DNA of 64,000 nt from Citrobacter europaeus (GTDB lineage Bacteria; Pseudomonadota; Gammaproteobacteria; Enterobacterales; Enterobacteriaceae): positions 3,286,001-3,350,000 of the forward strand of contig CP083650.1 in the NCBI GenBank assembly GCA_020099315.1. Reading direction: 5' to 3'. The stretch's first letter is position 1. Each line of letters begins with the position of its first letter. The translations under genes and the position numbers were made by a program. Of the stretch, positions 17,054 through 26,048 are shown one piece after another. Under the pieces are notes generated by a model. It did not search any database, was not told where the DNA came from, and saw only the letters and a program-made list of their open reading frames with translations.

Positions 17054-18412
17054 TTAGCCCCCGTTACGCTTCAGTAACATCTCTTCGTGATGACGTTTTT
17101 CGCCAATCATAACGACCACCAGCAGAATTACCGCCAGCACGCTACCGCCAATCATCACCATAAAGCCGCCGTCCCAACCGAAGAAGTCAACGGTGTAGCC
17201 GACAATGGCGCTCGCCGCCACAGAACCGCCGAGATAACCGAACAGTCCGGTGAAGCCTGCCGCCGTACCCGCCGCTTTTTTCGGCGCCAGTTCCAGCGCG
17301 TGCAGACCAATCAGCATGACCGGGCCGTAGATCAGGAAGCCGATGATAATCATACAAGCCATATCAACGTTCGGATTTCCTGCCGGGTTCATCCAGTAAA
17401 CGATGGTCGCAATCGTCACCAGCGTCATAAAGAACACGCCGGTCGCACCACGGTTGCCACGGAAGACTTTATCCGACATCCAGCCACACAGCAGCGTGCC
17501 CGGAATACCCGCATATTCATACAGGAAGTAGGCCCAGGAAGATTTATCCAGTGCGAAATGCTTCACTTCTTTCAGATAGGTCGGTGACCAGTCGAGGATG
17601 CCGTAGCGCAGCAGATAAACAAACACGTTGGCGATAGCGATGTACCACAACAGTTTGTTCGGCAGTACGTATTGCATGAAGATCTGCTTCGCAGTCAGCT
17701 CTTCTTCCGCTTTCTCGTTGTAATCGTCCGGGTAGTCGTTCTTGTACTCTTCGATAGGCGGCAGGCCACAGGATTGCGGCGTGTCACGCATCAGAGCAAA
17801 AGCAAACAGCGCGACGACGATCGCACCGAAAGCAGGCATGTACAGTGCCGCTTTCCAGTCATTAAACCAGGCCATACCCAGCAGGAACAACAGAGGAGGC
17901 AGACCGCCGCCCACGTTGTGCGCACAGTTCCAGACGGAAACTATGCCCCCACGCTCTTTCTGCGACCACCAGTGCACCATGGTACGACCACACGGCGGCC
18001 ACCCCATTCCCTGGAACCATCCGCAGAGGAACAGCAGCACAAACATAATCGCAATGCTCGACGTCGCCCACGGCACAAAGCCCATGAACAACATCACAGC
18101 GGCGGCCAGTATCAGACCCGCTGGCAGGAAAACGCGCGGATTCGAGCGATCCGAGACGGATCCCATGATGAATTTCGAAAATCCATAAGCAATGGAGATA
18201 CCGGACAAGGCAAAACCCAGATCGCCACGCGAAAAGCCTTGCTCAACCAGATACGGCATCGCAAGGGCAAAGTTCTTACGTACCAGATAGTACGCGGCAT
18301 AACCAAAAAATATCCCCAGAAAAATCTGCCAACGTAATCGACGATATGTCGGGTCGATCTCCGCTGCAGGCAAACGCGCCGTGTGTGACGCTGGTTTAAA
18401 AATGCTCAACAT
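17054..18412 (-). CDS. glpT: Glycerol-3-phosphate:phosphate antiporter GlpT
   Basis: Inner membrane transporter of the major facilitator superfamily. It exchanges external glycerol-3-phosphate for internal phosphate and is also a route of fosfomycin uptake. The protein is 452 residues with 12 predicted membrane helices, as in E. coli. The substrate-binding Arg45 is present in YYLVRKNFAL, and the second binding Arg lies in VYLLRYGILDW. The start at 18412 (MLSIFKPASH) has GGAGG eight bases upstream on its strand; the longer frame to 18439 adds nine codons that the family lacks. It is transcribed together with glpQ and divergently from glpABC. Confidence 0.98.
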   Translation of the reverse strand: MLSIFKPASHTARLPAAEIDPTYRRLRWQIFLGIFFGYAAYYLVRKNFALAMPYLVEQGFSRGDLGFALSGISIAYGFSKFIMGSVSDRSNPRVFLPAGLILAAAVMLFMGFVPWATSSIAIMFVLLFLCGWFQGMGWPPCGRTMVHWWSQKERGGIVSVWNCAHNVGGGLPPLLFLLGMAWFNDWKAALYMPAFGAIVVALFAFALMRDTPQSCGLPPIEEYKNDYPDDYNEKAEEELTAKQIFMQYVLPNKLLWYIAIANVFVYLLRYGILDWSPTYLKEVKHFALDKSSWAYFLYEYAGIPGTLLCGWMSDKVFRGNRGATGVFFMTLVTIATIVYWMNPAGNPNVDMACMIIIGFLIYGPVMLIGLHALELAPKKAAGTAAGFTGLFGYLGGSVAASAIVGYTVDFFGWDGGFMVMIGGSVLAVILLVVVMIGEKRHHEEMLLKRNGG

Positions 18413-18682
18413 AGTGTAGCCTCCGTGGCCGTCTTTCATTCGAAGTAAACACTGCAGTTCGTCATTACTACCCTACCGCTCCCAGTGTGGCCGCGATGTT
18501 AAGGAAAGATACATAACAAAAATGTGAAACGCAGCACATATTGTTACAGATTTATGACAAATGTTCATAAAAGCGCATGAAATCACGTTTCATTTTCGAA
18601 TAATGAGCGATTATGCGCGAAATCAAACAATCCATGTTTTTTATGTGGCTAAATGATAAAAAACGAACTGTGAGGAAAAACA
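18413..18682. promoter_or_regulatory. Divergent glpTQ / glpABC control region (CRP, GlpR)
   Basis: A CRP-type site TGTGA-N6-GCACA lies at 18523-18538. GlpR-like decamers (consensus WATKYTCGWW) are seen at 18560-18569 (AATGTTCATA), 18591-18600 (CATTTTCGAA), 18602-18611 (AATGAGCGAT) and 18612-18621 (TATGCGCGAA). The last three run in tandem. Both operons are known to be induced by glycerol-3-phosphate through GlpR and to need cAMP-CRP; the sites here are from pattern matching by eye. The glpA ribosome site is GAGG at 18672-18675. Confidence 0.6.
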
Positions 18683-20311
18683 ATGAAAACTCGCGACTCG
18701 CAAACAAGTGACGTGATTATCATTGGTGGAGGAGCAACTGGTGCAGGGATCGCACGTGATTGTGCGCTGCGCGGGTTGCGCGTCATCTTAGTGGAGCGCC
18801 ACGATATCGCCACAGGGGCGACCGGACGTAACCACGGCCTGCTGCACAGCGGTGCGCGCTACGCCGTCACCGATGCTGAATCTGCCCGTGAGTGCATCAG
18901 CGAAAACCAAATTCTGAAACGTATTGCCCGTCATTGCGTTGAGCCGACGGACGGTCTGTTTATTACCCTGCCGGAGGATGAGCTCTCCTTTCAGGCTACC
19001 TTTATTCGCGCCTGTGAAGAGGCCGGTATTCGCGCAGAAGCGATCGACCCTCAGCAGGCCCGCATTATTGAACCCTCCGTCAACCCACAGCTGATTGGTG
19101 CGGTAAAAGTGCCGGACGGCACGGTTGATCCTTTCCGCTTAACCGCCGCCAACATGCTGGATGCGCGTGAGCATGGCGCGGTTATCTTAACGGCCCATGA
19201 AGTGACGGGACTGATTCGCGAAGGGGCAACGGTTTGCGGCGTTAACGTGCGTAACCATCTTACGGGTGAGATGCAGTCCCTGCATGCGCCAGTAGTGGTC
19301 AACGCCGCCGGGATCTGGGGCCAGCGCATCGCGGAATATGCCGATCTGAGCATCCGTATGTTTCCGGCCAAAGGTTCACTGCTGATTATGGATCATCGTA
19401 TTAACCAGCATGTCATCAACCGCTGCCGTAAGCCGTCTGACGCCGATATTCTGGTGCCCGGTGATACCATTTCGCTAATCGGTACTACCTCGCAGCACAT
19501 TGATTACGACGATATAGACAGCAACCGCGTCACCGCAGAAGAGGTCGATATTCTGCTGCGTGAAGGTGAGAAACTGGCGCCGATTATGGCGAAAACGCGC
19601 ATTTTACGCGCCTACTCAGGTGTGCGTCCGCTGGTGGCCAGTGACGACGATCCAAGTGGACGTAACGTCAGCCGCGGAATTGTGCTGTTCGATCATGCAG
19701 AGCGTGACGGACTGGACGGATTTATCACCATTACCGGCGGCAAACTGATGACCTACCGCCTGATGGCGGAATGGGCTACCGATGCGGTTTGCCGTAAGCT
19801 GGGTAATACCCAACCTTGTACAACGGCAGACACCGCACTGCCTGGCTCACAGGATTCTACCGAGCATACGCTTAAACGCGTGATCTCGTTGCCCGCACCA
19901 CTGCGCGGCTCGGCGGTCTACCGCCACGGCGATCGCACCCCTGCGTGGCTTAGTGAAGGTCGTCAACACCGCAGCCTGGTCTGTGAATGCGAAGCGGTCA
20001 CTGCAGGCGAAGTGCAATACGCCGTCGAAAATTTAACCGTCAACAGTCTGCTGGATTTGCGTCGCCGTACCCGTGTTGGAATGGGGACCTGCCAGGGCGA
20101 ATTATGTGCCTGTCGCGCCGCAGGTTTGCTGCAACGTTTTAATGTCACCACCGCCGCGCAATCTATCACCCAGCTTTCCGATTTCCTCAACGAGCGCTGG
20201 AAAGGCGTGCAGCCTATCGCCTGGGGAGATGCGCTGCGCGAAAGCGAATTCACGCGCTGGGTCTATCAGGGATTGTGCGGTCTGGAAAAGGAGCACCAGG
20301 ATGAAATTTGA
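18683..20311 (+). CDS. glpA: Anaerobic glycerol-3-phosphate dehydrogenase subunit A
   Basis: FAD-containing catalytic subunit of the anaerobic dehydrogenase. It oxidises glycerol-3-phosphate to dihydroxyacetone phosphate at the membrane and passes electrons through GlpB/GlpC to menaquinone. The protein is 542 residues, as in E. coli. The FAD Rossmann motif is IIGGGATGAGIARD near residue 14. The C-terminal region holds a BFD-like Fe-S domain with CECEAVTAGE and the cysteines of GTCQGELCACR. The last 11 bases overlap glpB. The menaquinone genes later in the window make its electron acceptor. Confidence 0.98.
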   Translation: MKTRDSQTSDVIIIGGGATGAGIARDCALRGLRVILVERHDIATGATGRNHGLLHSGARYAVTDAESARECISENQILKRIARHCVEPTDGLFITLPEDELSFQATFIRACEEAGIRAEAIDPQQARIIEPSVNPQLIGAVKVPDGTVDPFRLTAANMLDAREHGAVILTAHEVTGLIREGATVCGVNVRNHLTGEMQSLHAPVVVNAAGIWGQRIAEYADLSIRMFPAKGSLLIMDHRINQHVINRCRKPSDADILVPGDTISLIGTTSQHIDYDDIDSNRVTAEEVDILLREGEKLAPIMAKTRILRAYSGVRPLVASDDDPSGRNVSRGIVLFDHAERDGLDGFITITGGKLMTYRLMAEWATDAVCRKLGNTQPCTTADTALPGSQDSTEHTLKRVISLPAPLRGSAVYRHGDRTPAWLSEGRQHRSLVCECEAVTAGEVQYAVENLTVNSLLDLRRRTRVGMGTCQGELCACRAAGLLQRFNVTTAAQSITQLSDFLNERWKGVQPIAWGDALRESEFTRWVYQGLCGLEKEHQDEI

Positions 20312-21560
20312 TACCGTCATTATCGGCGGCGGTCTGGCCGGACTGCTGTGCGGCCTGCAACTGCAAAAAAGCGGTTTACGCTGCACGATTGTCACGCGCG
20401 GCCAAAGTGCCCTGCATTTTTCTTCCGGCTCACTGGATTTGCTCAGTAACTTACCCGATGGCCAACCGGTGACCGATATAGAAGCGGGCCTGAATGCGCT
20501 GCGCACTCAGGCACCCACACATCCGTATAGCACCATCGGAACCCGCAACGTTCTGGAACTGGCCCAGCAGGCGCAAAATCTGCTGGAAGAATGTGGAACC
20601 CATTTGCAGGGCAAGGTACATCAGTCACATCAACGCGTAACCCCGCTGGGAACACTGCGCTCAACCTGGTTAAGTTCCCCGGAAGTTCCGGTCTGGCCGC
20701 TGCCCGCGCAGCGTATCTGCGTGGTAGGTATTAGCGGCTTACTGGATTTCCAGGCGCATCTGGCCGCGGCCTCACTGCGTCAACGCAATCTCAGCGTCGA
20801 GACGGCAGAAATCGACCTGCCTGAGCTGGACGTCCTGCGTGATAACCCAACCGAGTTTCGCGCCGTCAATATAGCGCGCCTGCTGGATAACGAAGATAAA
20901 TGGTCACTACTCTATGACGCTTTATTACCGGTCGCAAAAACCTGCGACATGATAATCATGCCAGCCTGCTTCGGTCTGGCGGATGAACGACTCTGGCAGT
21001 GGCTTAACGAGCGCCTCCCCTGCTCGCTGTCGCTGCTACCGACCCTACCGCCTTCGGTTCTGGGTATGCGTTTGCACAACAAATTGCAGCGCAAGTTTGT
21101 GCGTCAGGGCGGCGTCTGGATGCCGGGTGATGAAGTGAAGAAAATCACCTGTCAGGATGGCGTGGTCAGCGAAATCTGGACCCGTAATCATGCCGATATT
21201 CCTTTGCGACCACGCTTCGCCGTGCTCGCCAGCGGCAGCTTCTTCAGCAGTGGACTGGTCGCCACGCGTGAGGCTATCTATGAACCGATCCTGGGGCTGG
21301 ATGTACAGCAAACCACCACTCGCGCCGAGTGGTATCAGCGTGACGTCTTCGACCCACAACCATGGCAACAGTTTGGTGTTACGACCGATGCCGGATTACG
21401 CCCGTCACTGGCGGGACAAACGATAGAGAACATGTATGCCATCGGTTCGGTTCTCGGCGGATTCGACCCTATCGCCCAGGGTTGCGGAGGCGGCGTGTGC
21501 GCTGTCAGCGCTTTACATGCCGCACATCATATTGCGAAACGTGCAGGAGGCCAGCAATGA
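20301..21560 (+). CDS. glpB: Anaerobic glycerol-3-phosphate dehydrogenase subunit B
   Basis: Flavoprotein subunit of GlpABC that links GlpA to the Fe-S subunit GlpC. The protein is 419 residues, as in E. coli. The N-terminal dinucleotide-binding motif is VIIGGGLAGLLCGLQLQKSG. A C-terminal stretch with GSVLGGFDPIAQGCGGGVCA closes the FAD fold. I chose ATG 20301, with AGGAGC at 20289-20294; the much longer open frame from 20073 lies inside glpA. It overlaps both neighbours (11 bases with glpA, ATGA with glpC). Confidence 0.97.
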   Translation: MKFDTVIIGGGLAGLLCGLQLQKSGLRCTIVTRGQSALHFSSGSLDLLSNLPDGQPVTDIEAGLNALRTQAPTHPYSTIGTRNVLELAQQAQNLLEECGTHLQGKVHQSHQRVTPLGTLRSTWLSSPEVPVWPLPAQRICVVGISGLLDFQAHLAAASLRQRNLSVETAEIDLPELDVLRDNPTEFRAVNIARLLDNEDKWSLLYDALLPVAKTCDMIIMPACFGLADERLWQWLNERLPCSLSLLPTLPPSVLGMRLHNKLQRKFVRQGGVWMPGDEVKKITCQDGVVSEIWTRNHADIPLRPRFAVLASGSFFSSGLVATREAIYEPILGLDVQQTTTRAEWYQRDVFDPQPWQQFGVTTDAGLRPSLAGQTIENMYAIGSVLGGFDPIAQGCGGGVCAVSALHAAHHIAKRAGGQQ

Positions 21561-22747
21561 GCGACACACGTTTTGAAAGTTGTATCAAATGCACGGTGTG
21601 CACCACGGCCTGCCCGGTAAGTCGCGTCAATCCGAACTACCCTGGTCCTAAACAGGCCGGCCCGGACGGTGAGCGTCTGCGCCTGAAAGATGGCGCGTTA
21701 TATGACGATGCGCTGAAATACTGCATTAACTGTAAGCGTTGTGAAGTAGCTTGCCCGTCAGACGTGAAAATTGGCGATATCATCCAGCGCGCGCGCGCCA
21801 AATACGACACTACACGTCCGTCGTTACGTAACTTTGTCCTGAGCCATACCGATTTGATGGGTAGCGTATCCACCCCCTTCGCCCCGATAGTGAATACCGC
21901 CACCTCGCTAAAACCGGTGCGTCAGCTGCTGGATTACGCGCTAAAAATCGATCATCGCCGTACGCTGCCGAAGTACTCCTTTGGTACTTTCCGCCGCTGG
22001 TATCGCAGCGTTGCCGCACAGCAGGCGCAGTATCCGGATCAAGTCGCCTTTTTCCATGGCTGTTTTGTGAATTACAACCATCCCCAGCTCGGCAAAGATC
22101 TGATCAAGGTGTTGAACGCGATGGGAACCGGGGTGCAACTGCTGAGCAAAGAGAAATGCTGCGGCGTGCCGCTGATTGCCAACGGCTTTACCGATAAAGC
22201 GCGTAAGCAGGCGGTGAGCAACGTGGCTTCGCTTAGGGAAGCGATTGATGGCAAGGGCATTCCGGTGATCGCCACCTCATCCACCTGCACCTTTGCGCTG
22301 CGTGATGAATATCCGGAAGTGCTGGATGTCGATAACTCAGGCCTGCGCGAGCACATTGAACTGGCAACCCGCTGGCTGTGGCGCAAGCTGGATGAAGGCA
22401 AAACGCTACCGTTGAAAACGCTGCCGCTGAAGGTGGTCTATCACACGCCATGCCACATGGAGAAAATGGGCTGGACGCTCTACACGCTGGAACTGCTACG
22501 GCAAATTCCAGGTCTGGAACTAACGGTGCTGGACTCGCAGTGCTGCGGGATTGCCGGGACATACGGCTTTAAAAAGGAAAACTACCCGACATCGCAATCC
22601 ATTGGCGCACCGTTATTCCGCCAGATTGAAGAAAGCGGCGCTGATATCGTCGTCACCGACTGCGAAACCTGTAAATGGCAGATTGAGATGTCTACCAGTA
22701 AGCGTTGCGAACATCCCATCACCCTGCTTGCCAAAGCGTTAGGTTAA
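21557..22747 (+). CDS. glpC: Anaerobic glycerol-3-phosphate dehydrogenase subunit C
   Basis: Iron-sulfur, membrane-associated subunit that anchors GlpAB and hands electrons to menaquinone. The protein is 396 residues, as in E. coli. Two 4Fe-4S motifs are at the N-terminus, CIKCTVCTTACP and CINCKRCEVACP. Two CCG domains follow, with EKCCGVPL and DSQCCGIAG. It starts at ATG 21557 within glpB (ATGA overlap), with GCAGGAGG upstream. An intrinsic terminator follows. Confidence 0.98.
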   Translation: MSDTRFESCIKCTVCTTACPVSRVNPNYPGPKQAGPDGERLRLKDGALYDDALKYCINCKRCEVACPSDVKIGDIIQRARAKYDTTRPSLRNFVLSHTDLMGSVSTPFAPIVNTATSLKPVRQLLDYALKIDHRRTLPKYSFGTFRRWYRSVAAQQAQYPDQVAFFHGCFVNYNHPQLGKDLIKVLNAMGTGVQLLSKEKCCGVPLIANGFTDKARKQAVSNVASLREAIDGKGIPVIATSSTCTFALRDEYPEVLDVDNSGLREHIELATRWLWRKLDEGKTLPLKTLPLKVVYHTPCHMEKMGWTLYTLELLRQIPGLELTVLDSQCCGIAGTYGFKKENYPTSQSIGAPLFRQIEESGADIVVTDCETCKWQIEMSTSKRCEHPITLLAKALG

Positions 22748-22754
22748 CTCTGTT

Positions 22755-22786
22755 GCCCGGTGGCGTCCTGCTTACCGGGCATTTTT
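22755..22786 (+). terminator. Terminator of glpABC
   Basis: GCCCGGT (22755-22761) pairs perfectly with ACCGGGC (22774-22780), followed by ATTTTT. It lies eight bases past the glpC stop. Confidence 0.88.
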
Positions 22787-22932
22787 GCGCATCATGTTCC
22801 GCTTAACTGAATACGTTGCAATTGGACGTATTTATCTCTGATTCATCTACGCAAAGCCCCCATTCTCCACATGCAACGCATGTTAGAAGCGGATACCGTC
22901 ACGCCATCTTCTCTTTCTGGTGACGGACTACC

Positions 22933-23874
22933 ATGGCTAAATCCACCACACCTACACCGCACGATGCGGTTTTTAAAAAGATAATGTCTTACCCCGAGAT
23001 GGCTCGGGATTTTCTGGATATTCACCTCCCTGTCGCATTACGTGAGATATGCGATATGCAAACGCTGAAGCTGGAGTCCACCAGTTTTATCGAACAGGAT
23101 CTCCGTGCTTACTACTCAGACGTATTGTGGTCACTAAAAACACGCGAAGGTCAGGGGTATATCTATTGTGTTATCGAACATCAGAGTACCGCGGTACAGC
23201 ACATGGCATTTCGCCTGATGCGTTATGCCACTGCTGCGATGCAGCATCATCTTGATGCCGGGCATAAAACGCCGCCGCTGGTGATCCCCATGCTGTTTTA
23301 TCACGGTCAACAAAGTCCCTATCCCTGGTCGCTCAACTGGCTGGATGAATTTGATAATCCGCAACTGGCGCGCCAACTGTATTCAGAGGCTTTTCCGCTG
23401 GTCGACATTACCGTAATACCTGACGATGAAATCGCACAACATCAGGGGATTGCGCTGCTTGAGTTGATGCAAAAACATATCCGCGATCGTGATTTAATGG
23501 GGTTAGTGGACCGACTGGTCTCGCTATTAGTTACAAGTACCGCTAATGACAGCCAGCTACAAACGCTATTTAATTATCTGCTACGGTACGGTGACGCTTC
23601 TCACGTCAGCGGATTTATCCATGAAGTTGCCGAACGTTCCCCACATAACAAGGAGAGGTTAATGACAATAGCAGAGAGGCTGAAACAGGAAGGTCACCAC
23701 AATGGGCTGCAACAAGGAATTGAACAAGGGATACAACAAGGATTAGCGCAAGGAGTACGCAAAGGTACACAAGAAGAAGCCTTGCGCATCGCACGCATGA
23801 TGCTGGAAAATGGAATTGATAGAGATTTGATTCGGTTAATTACTGGGTTATTGCCTGACGATGTCACCAAATGA
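22933..23874 (+). CDS. rpnE: Rpn family recombination-promoting nuclease (YfaD/RpnE-like)
   Basis: Member of the Rpn (PDDEXK_2, formerly Transposase_31) family. E. coli members are calcium-stimulated DNA endonucleases that promote RecA-independent recombination, and some act in phage defence. The protein is 313 residues. The PD-(D/E)xK core shows Asp63 in YYSDVLW, and Glu82 and Gln84 in VIEHQST. The C-terminus (about 244-313) is a separate module with GxxQG-type repeats (GLQQGIEQGIQQGLAQGV), and the DNA there is a degenerate 12-base repeat. The position after glpC matches E. coli yfaD. A strong internal ribosome site and in-frame ATG at 23662 suggest a second, short product. A stand-alone gene, not an operon member. 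Confidence 0.9.
   Translation: MAKSTTPTPHDAVFKKIMSYPEMARDFLDIHLPVALREICDMQTLKLESTSFIEQDLRAYYSDVLWSLKTREGQGYIYCVIEHQSTAVQHMAFRLMRYATAAMQHHLDAGHKTPPLVIPMLFYHGQQSPYPWSLNWLDEFDNPQLARQLYSEAFPLVDITVIPDDEIAQHQGIALLELMQKHIRDRDLMGLVDRLVSLLVTSTANDSQLQTLFNYLLRYGDASHVSGFIHEVAERSPHNKERLMTIAERLKQEGHHNGLQQGIEQGIQQGLAQGVRKGTQEEALRIARMMLENGIDRDLIRLITGLLPDDVTK
23662..23874 (+). CDS. Intragenic short Rpn C-terminal product (candidate antitoxin)
   Basis: In frame with the Rpn gene, codon 244 is ATG (23662-23664), preceded by AAGGAG at 23650-23655 with a six-base spacer. This is a better start signal than most genes in the window have. It would give a 70-residue protein holding the GxxQG repeats and the C-terminal helices, without the nuclease domain. 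Short internal products of E. coli rpn genes that bind and inhibit the full-length toxin have been reported. The same arrangement is inferred here from the start signal and the domain boundary. Confidence 0.7.
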   Translation: MTIAERLKQEGHHNGLQQGIEQGIQQGLAQGVRKGTQEEALRIARMMLENGIDRDLIRLITGLLPDDVTK

Positions 23875-23882
23875 GTCAGACA

Positions 23883-23903
23883 GGGAAGGTTTGTAGCCTT
23901 CCC
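23883..23903. terminator. Hairpin between convergent rpn and yfaY genes
   Basis: GGGAAGG (23883-23889) pairs with CCTTCCC (23897-23903) across a seven-base loop. It lies in the 38-base gap between convergent genes. No T run follows on either strand, so it is at best a weak terminator for both. Confidence 0.45.
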
Positions 23904-23912
23904 TATCAATCA

Positions 23913-25109
23913 TTAAATCGTGAGCGACTCAACGACTTCGATCCAGCCGTGCTCGCTGGCAACATCCTGGCCGTTGAGCCAACGGCGCAGCATATTGAGG
24001 GCCATCATCGCGCACACTTCCTGGCGAATCGGCAAGCTGTAGCGATTAGCGTTCAACCGTACGCGTAAGGCATGCGTCCCGTTAGGCGTGGCCAACGCAA
24101 AGTTAATATGTTCGTTTTCGAAAGCCGATATCGCCAGTGCCAGCCCGGCATAGTGATTGCCGCGTCGCTCGGTTACCCAATGCGCCGTTTGCGCCAGCGT
24201 TTCTTCCTGGGGAGGCACCACTTCACTTGCCAACAAAGGAGCATTTGCACGCGAAAGCTGTAGCGCCACCAGACCACCGGTGAATTGTTCGCTCAGCGTC
24301 AGGCTGTATTGTCGTTCCTGCAATGTGCGGGCGATTTGCGCGGGCAAACCTTCCGTACCTTCGAAAATCATATTCTGCCCGGCAACCCGCTTAACTTCGG
24401 GCCACAGCGCCAGCATCGCTTCGCGTTGGGAATCCGGTCCGGTCAGCTTCAGCTCAATAATCGGCATTGAGGAGCGGTAGCCCATTGTCACTCCCGGAGG
24501 CAATGGCAGCGGGTCCAGGCTTTGCGCCAGATCGCTTTCTGAGCGACCAAAAGTGGTTAATCGCAGGCATAGCGGAGGTTGAGACAGCGAAAAACGCTCA
24601 CGCAAACGCGGCAGGATTTCATGCTCAACCATGACTTTAAATTCAGATGGTACACCCGGCGTAAAGAACATCAGGCAGCGGTTAAGCTTCAGGGCAAACC
24701 CGCACGCGGTCCCCACCGGATTATTGATAAACTCCGCGCTGGCAGGAAGTTCAGCCTGTTTGCGGTTGCTCGGCGCCATTACGCGTCCACGATCGCGGAA
24801 ATAACGCTCCATCTCGGCGAGCCATGCATCATGCAGCACCAGCCCTTCGCCTTTTGCCGTTGCCGCCGCCAGCGCGCTCAAGTCATCGCTGGTTGGCCCC
24901 AGACCGCCGTTAACGATCAGTACATCGGCATGTTCGCTACGCTCACGCAAGACGGCGACCAAATCGTTAAGATTGTCACCTACCGTGTTGCGACGCGTTA
25001 GCGGTAAACCCTGATTAAAGAAAAAATCGGCCAGCCAGGCGGCATTGGTGTCGACGATTTGTCCGTGCAACACTTCATCCCCGGTGGATAACATCTCCAC
25101 GTTTAACAT
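23913..25109 (-). CDS. yfaY: CinA-like protein YfaY
   Basis: Member of the CinA family, 398 residues, close in length to E. coli YfaY (400). The N-terminal half is a molybdopterin-binding-like (MoCF/COG1058) domain with STGDEVLHGQIVDTN and the motif NGGLGPTSDD. The C-terminal half is related to the nicotinamide-nucleotide amidase domain (PncC), with TLSEQFTGGLVA. In E. coli this paralogue is not the main NMN amidase, so its reaction is uncertain. It is read away from yfaZ in the same direction, with TATAGT on the minus strand near 25140 as a possible -10. Confidence 0.92.
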   Translation of the reverse strand: MLNVEMLSTGDEVLHGQIVDTNAAWLADFFFNQGLPLTRRNTVGDNLNDLVAVLRERSEHADVLIVNGGLGPTSDDLSALAAATAKGEGLVLHDAWLAEMERYFRDRGRVMAPSNRKQAELPASAEFINNPVGTACGFALKLNRCLMFFTPGVPSEFKVMVEHEILPRLRERFSLSQPPLCLRLTTFGRSESDLAQSLDPLPLPPGVTMGYRSSMPIIELKLTGPDSQREAMLALWPEVKRVAGQNMIFEGTEGLPAQIARTLQERQYSLTLSEQFTGGLVALQLSRANAPLLASEVVPPQEETLAQTAHWVTERRGNHYAGLALAISAFENEHINFALATPNGTHALRVRLNANRYSLPIRQEVCAMMALNMLRRWLNGQDVASEHGWIEVVESLTI

Positions 25110-25188
25110 CGTGTTCTCCTGCTTTTATGATGAAAACACTATAACGCATGGAGGGGGGAAGGCGCGACTGAACGCCGCGCCAGAAATA

Positions 25189-25731
25189 TCAGAAGCTGGC
25201 ATTAACCCCAACGTACGGGCCGTCAGCAATCGCATTATCACGGTTGCCGTCTTTACCCGCCAGGTTCAGATAGCGATAGCCGGCTTCAATGCTCAGCGGG
25301 CGCAGGATAGTCAGACGCGCACCGGCATTCGCTTCTTCATAGCTGTCGATACCGCTGGAAAGCGAATCCGGCGAGTAATAGTACTCACCAAACAGACGAA
25401 TGCTGTCGCCGATCGGCCACTGCAGACCGCCACCTACCGCCGCCGCATAACCTTCATCACCATCGTTTGGATTGGTATAAACGCCTTTACCGCCAACGGT
25501 CGCTAACAGTGGACCCAGTGGGATATTCAGACCCAGGCCCAGTCCGGCAACATCACCGTCGTCATCGTTATGCATCCAGTTACCGCTGACAGCCAGACCG
25601 GTGGTCTCAGTACCCATACCGAAACCCAGGTTGGTGTAGTCTTCGCCCGCCTGGCCGCTGATGCTAATCGCGCTCGCCGACGCGGAAAAAAACAGCATTC
25701 CGGCAAAACCCAACATTAAACTTTTTTTCAT
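25189..25731 (-). CDS. yfaZ: YfaZ family outer membrane protein
   Basis: Predicted outer membrane beta-barrel of 180 residues. A signal peptide of about 20 residues (MKKSLMLGFAGMLFFSASAS, cut after ASA) is followed by short amphipathic strands rich in Gly and Tyr (GLGLGLNIPLGPL, LFGEYYYSPDS), and the chain ends in Phe, typical of barrels inserted by Bam. The family is named after the E. coli protein, and its function is not known to me. It lies 79 bases upstream of yfaY in the same direction and may share a transcript. Confidence 0.9.
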   Translation of the reverse strand: MKKSLMLGFAGMLFFSASASAISISGQAGEDYTNLGFGMGTETTGLAVSGNWMHNDDDGDVAGLGLGLNIPLGPLLATVGGKGVYTNPNDGDEGYAAAVGGGLQWPIGDSIRLFGEYYYSPDSLSSGIDSYEEANAGARLTILRPLSIEAGYRYLNLAGKDGNRDNAIADGPYVGVNASF

Positions 25732-26048
25732 TTTCTATCCTTTCCAGCAAGAATCAAAACATAGCCCCAAAACCGGTGAATTGTACTGTCAGATGACGAG
25801 GAATCAATGAGCTAAAAAAGCGATGCAACGACATATTGTAACTAAATACTACTCAGAAGATGTGGATAAGGTTAAATTCTTGTGTCATTTATACATGTGA
25901 ACGTAGCAAATGGCCGTTTTCAACAAACATCCTGTTTTCCCAGCCAAAGTGGCGTTATTCATTGATGAAGCATTTTTTCTAGCGTCAGCAAAAGGTAAGA
26001 TGCGTGCATGATGGAATTTTTTTCTACCTCCCCTAAAGGACTGAACTT
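25732..26048. other. Intergenic region between divergent yfaZ and nudI
   Basis: No coding frame of note is seen in these 317 bases. The region is AT-rich and must hold both promoters. A TGTGGATAA sequence at 25861-25869 matches the DnaA box, single and of unknown meaning. CTAAAGGACTGA at 26033-26044 contains the probable nudI ribosome site (AAAGGA). Confidence 0.5.

Noticed and set aside
17672..18337. 221-codon frame opposite glpT
   Set aside because: Antisense shadow of a membrane transporter; the polar, His/Arg-rich translation is typical of such shadows.
22933..23874. Rpn gene read as a transposase of a mobile element
   Set aside because: The old family name Transposase_31 suggests this, but there are no inverted terminal repeats or target duplications visible, and the position is conserved in E. 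coli.
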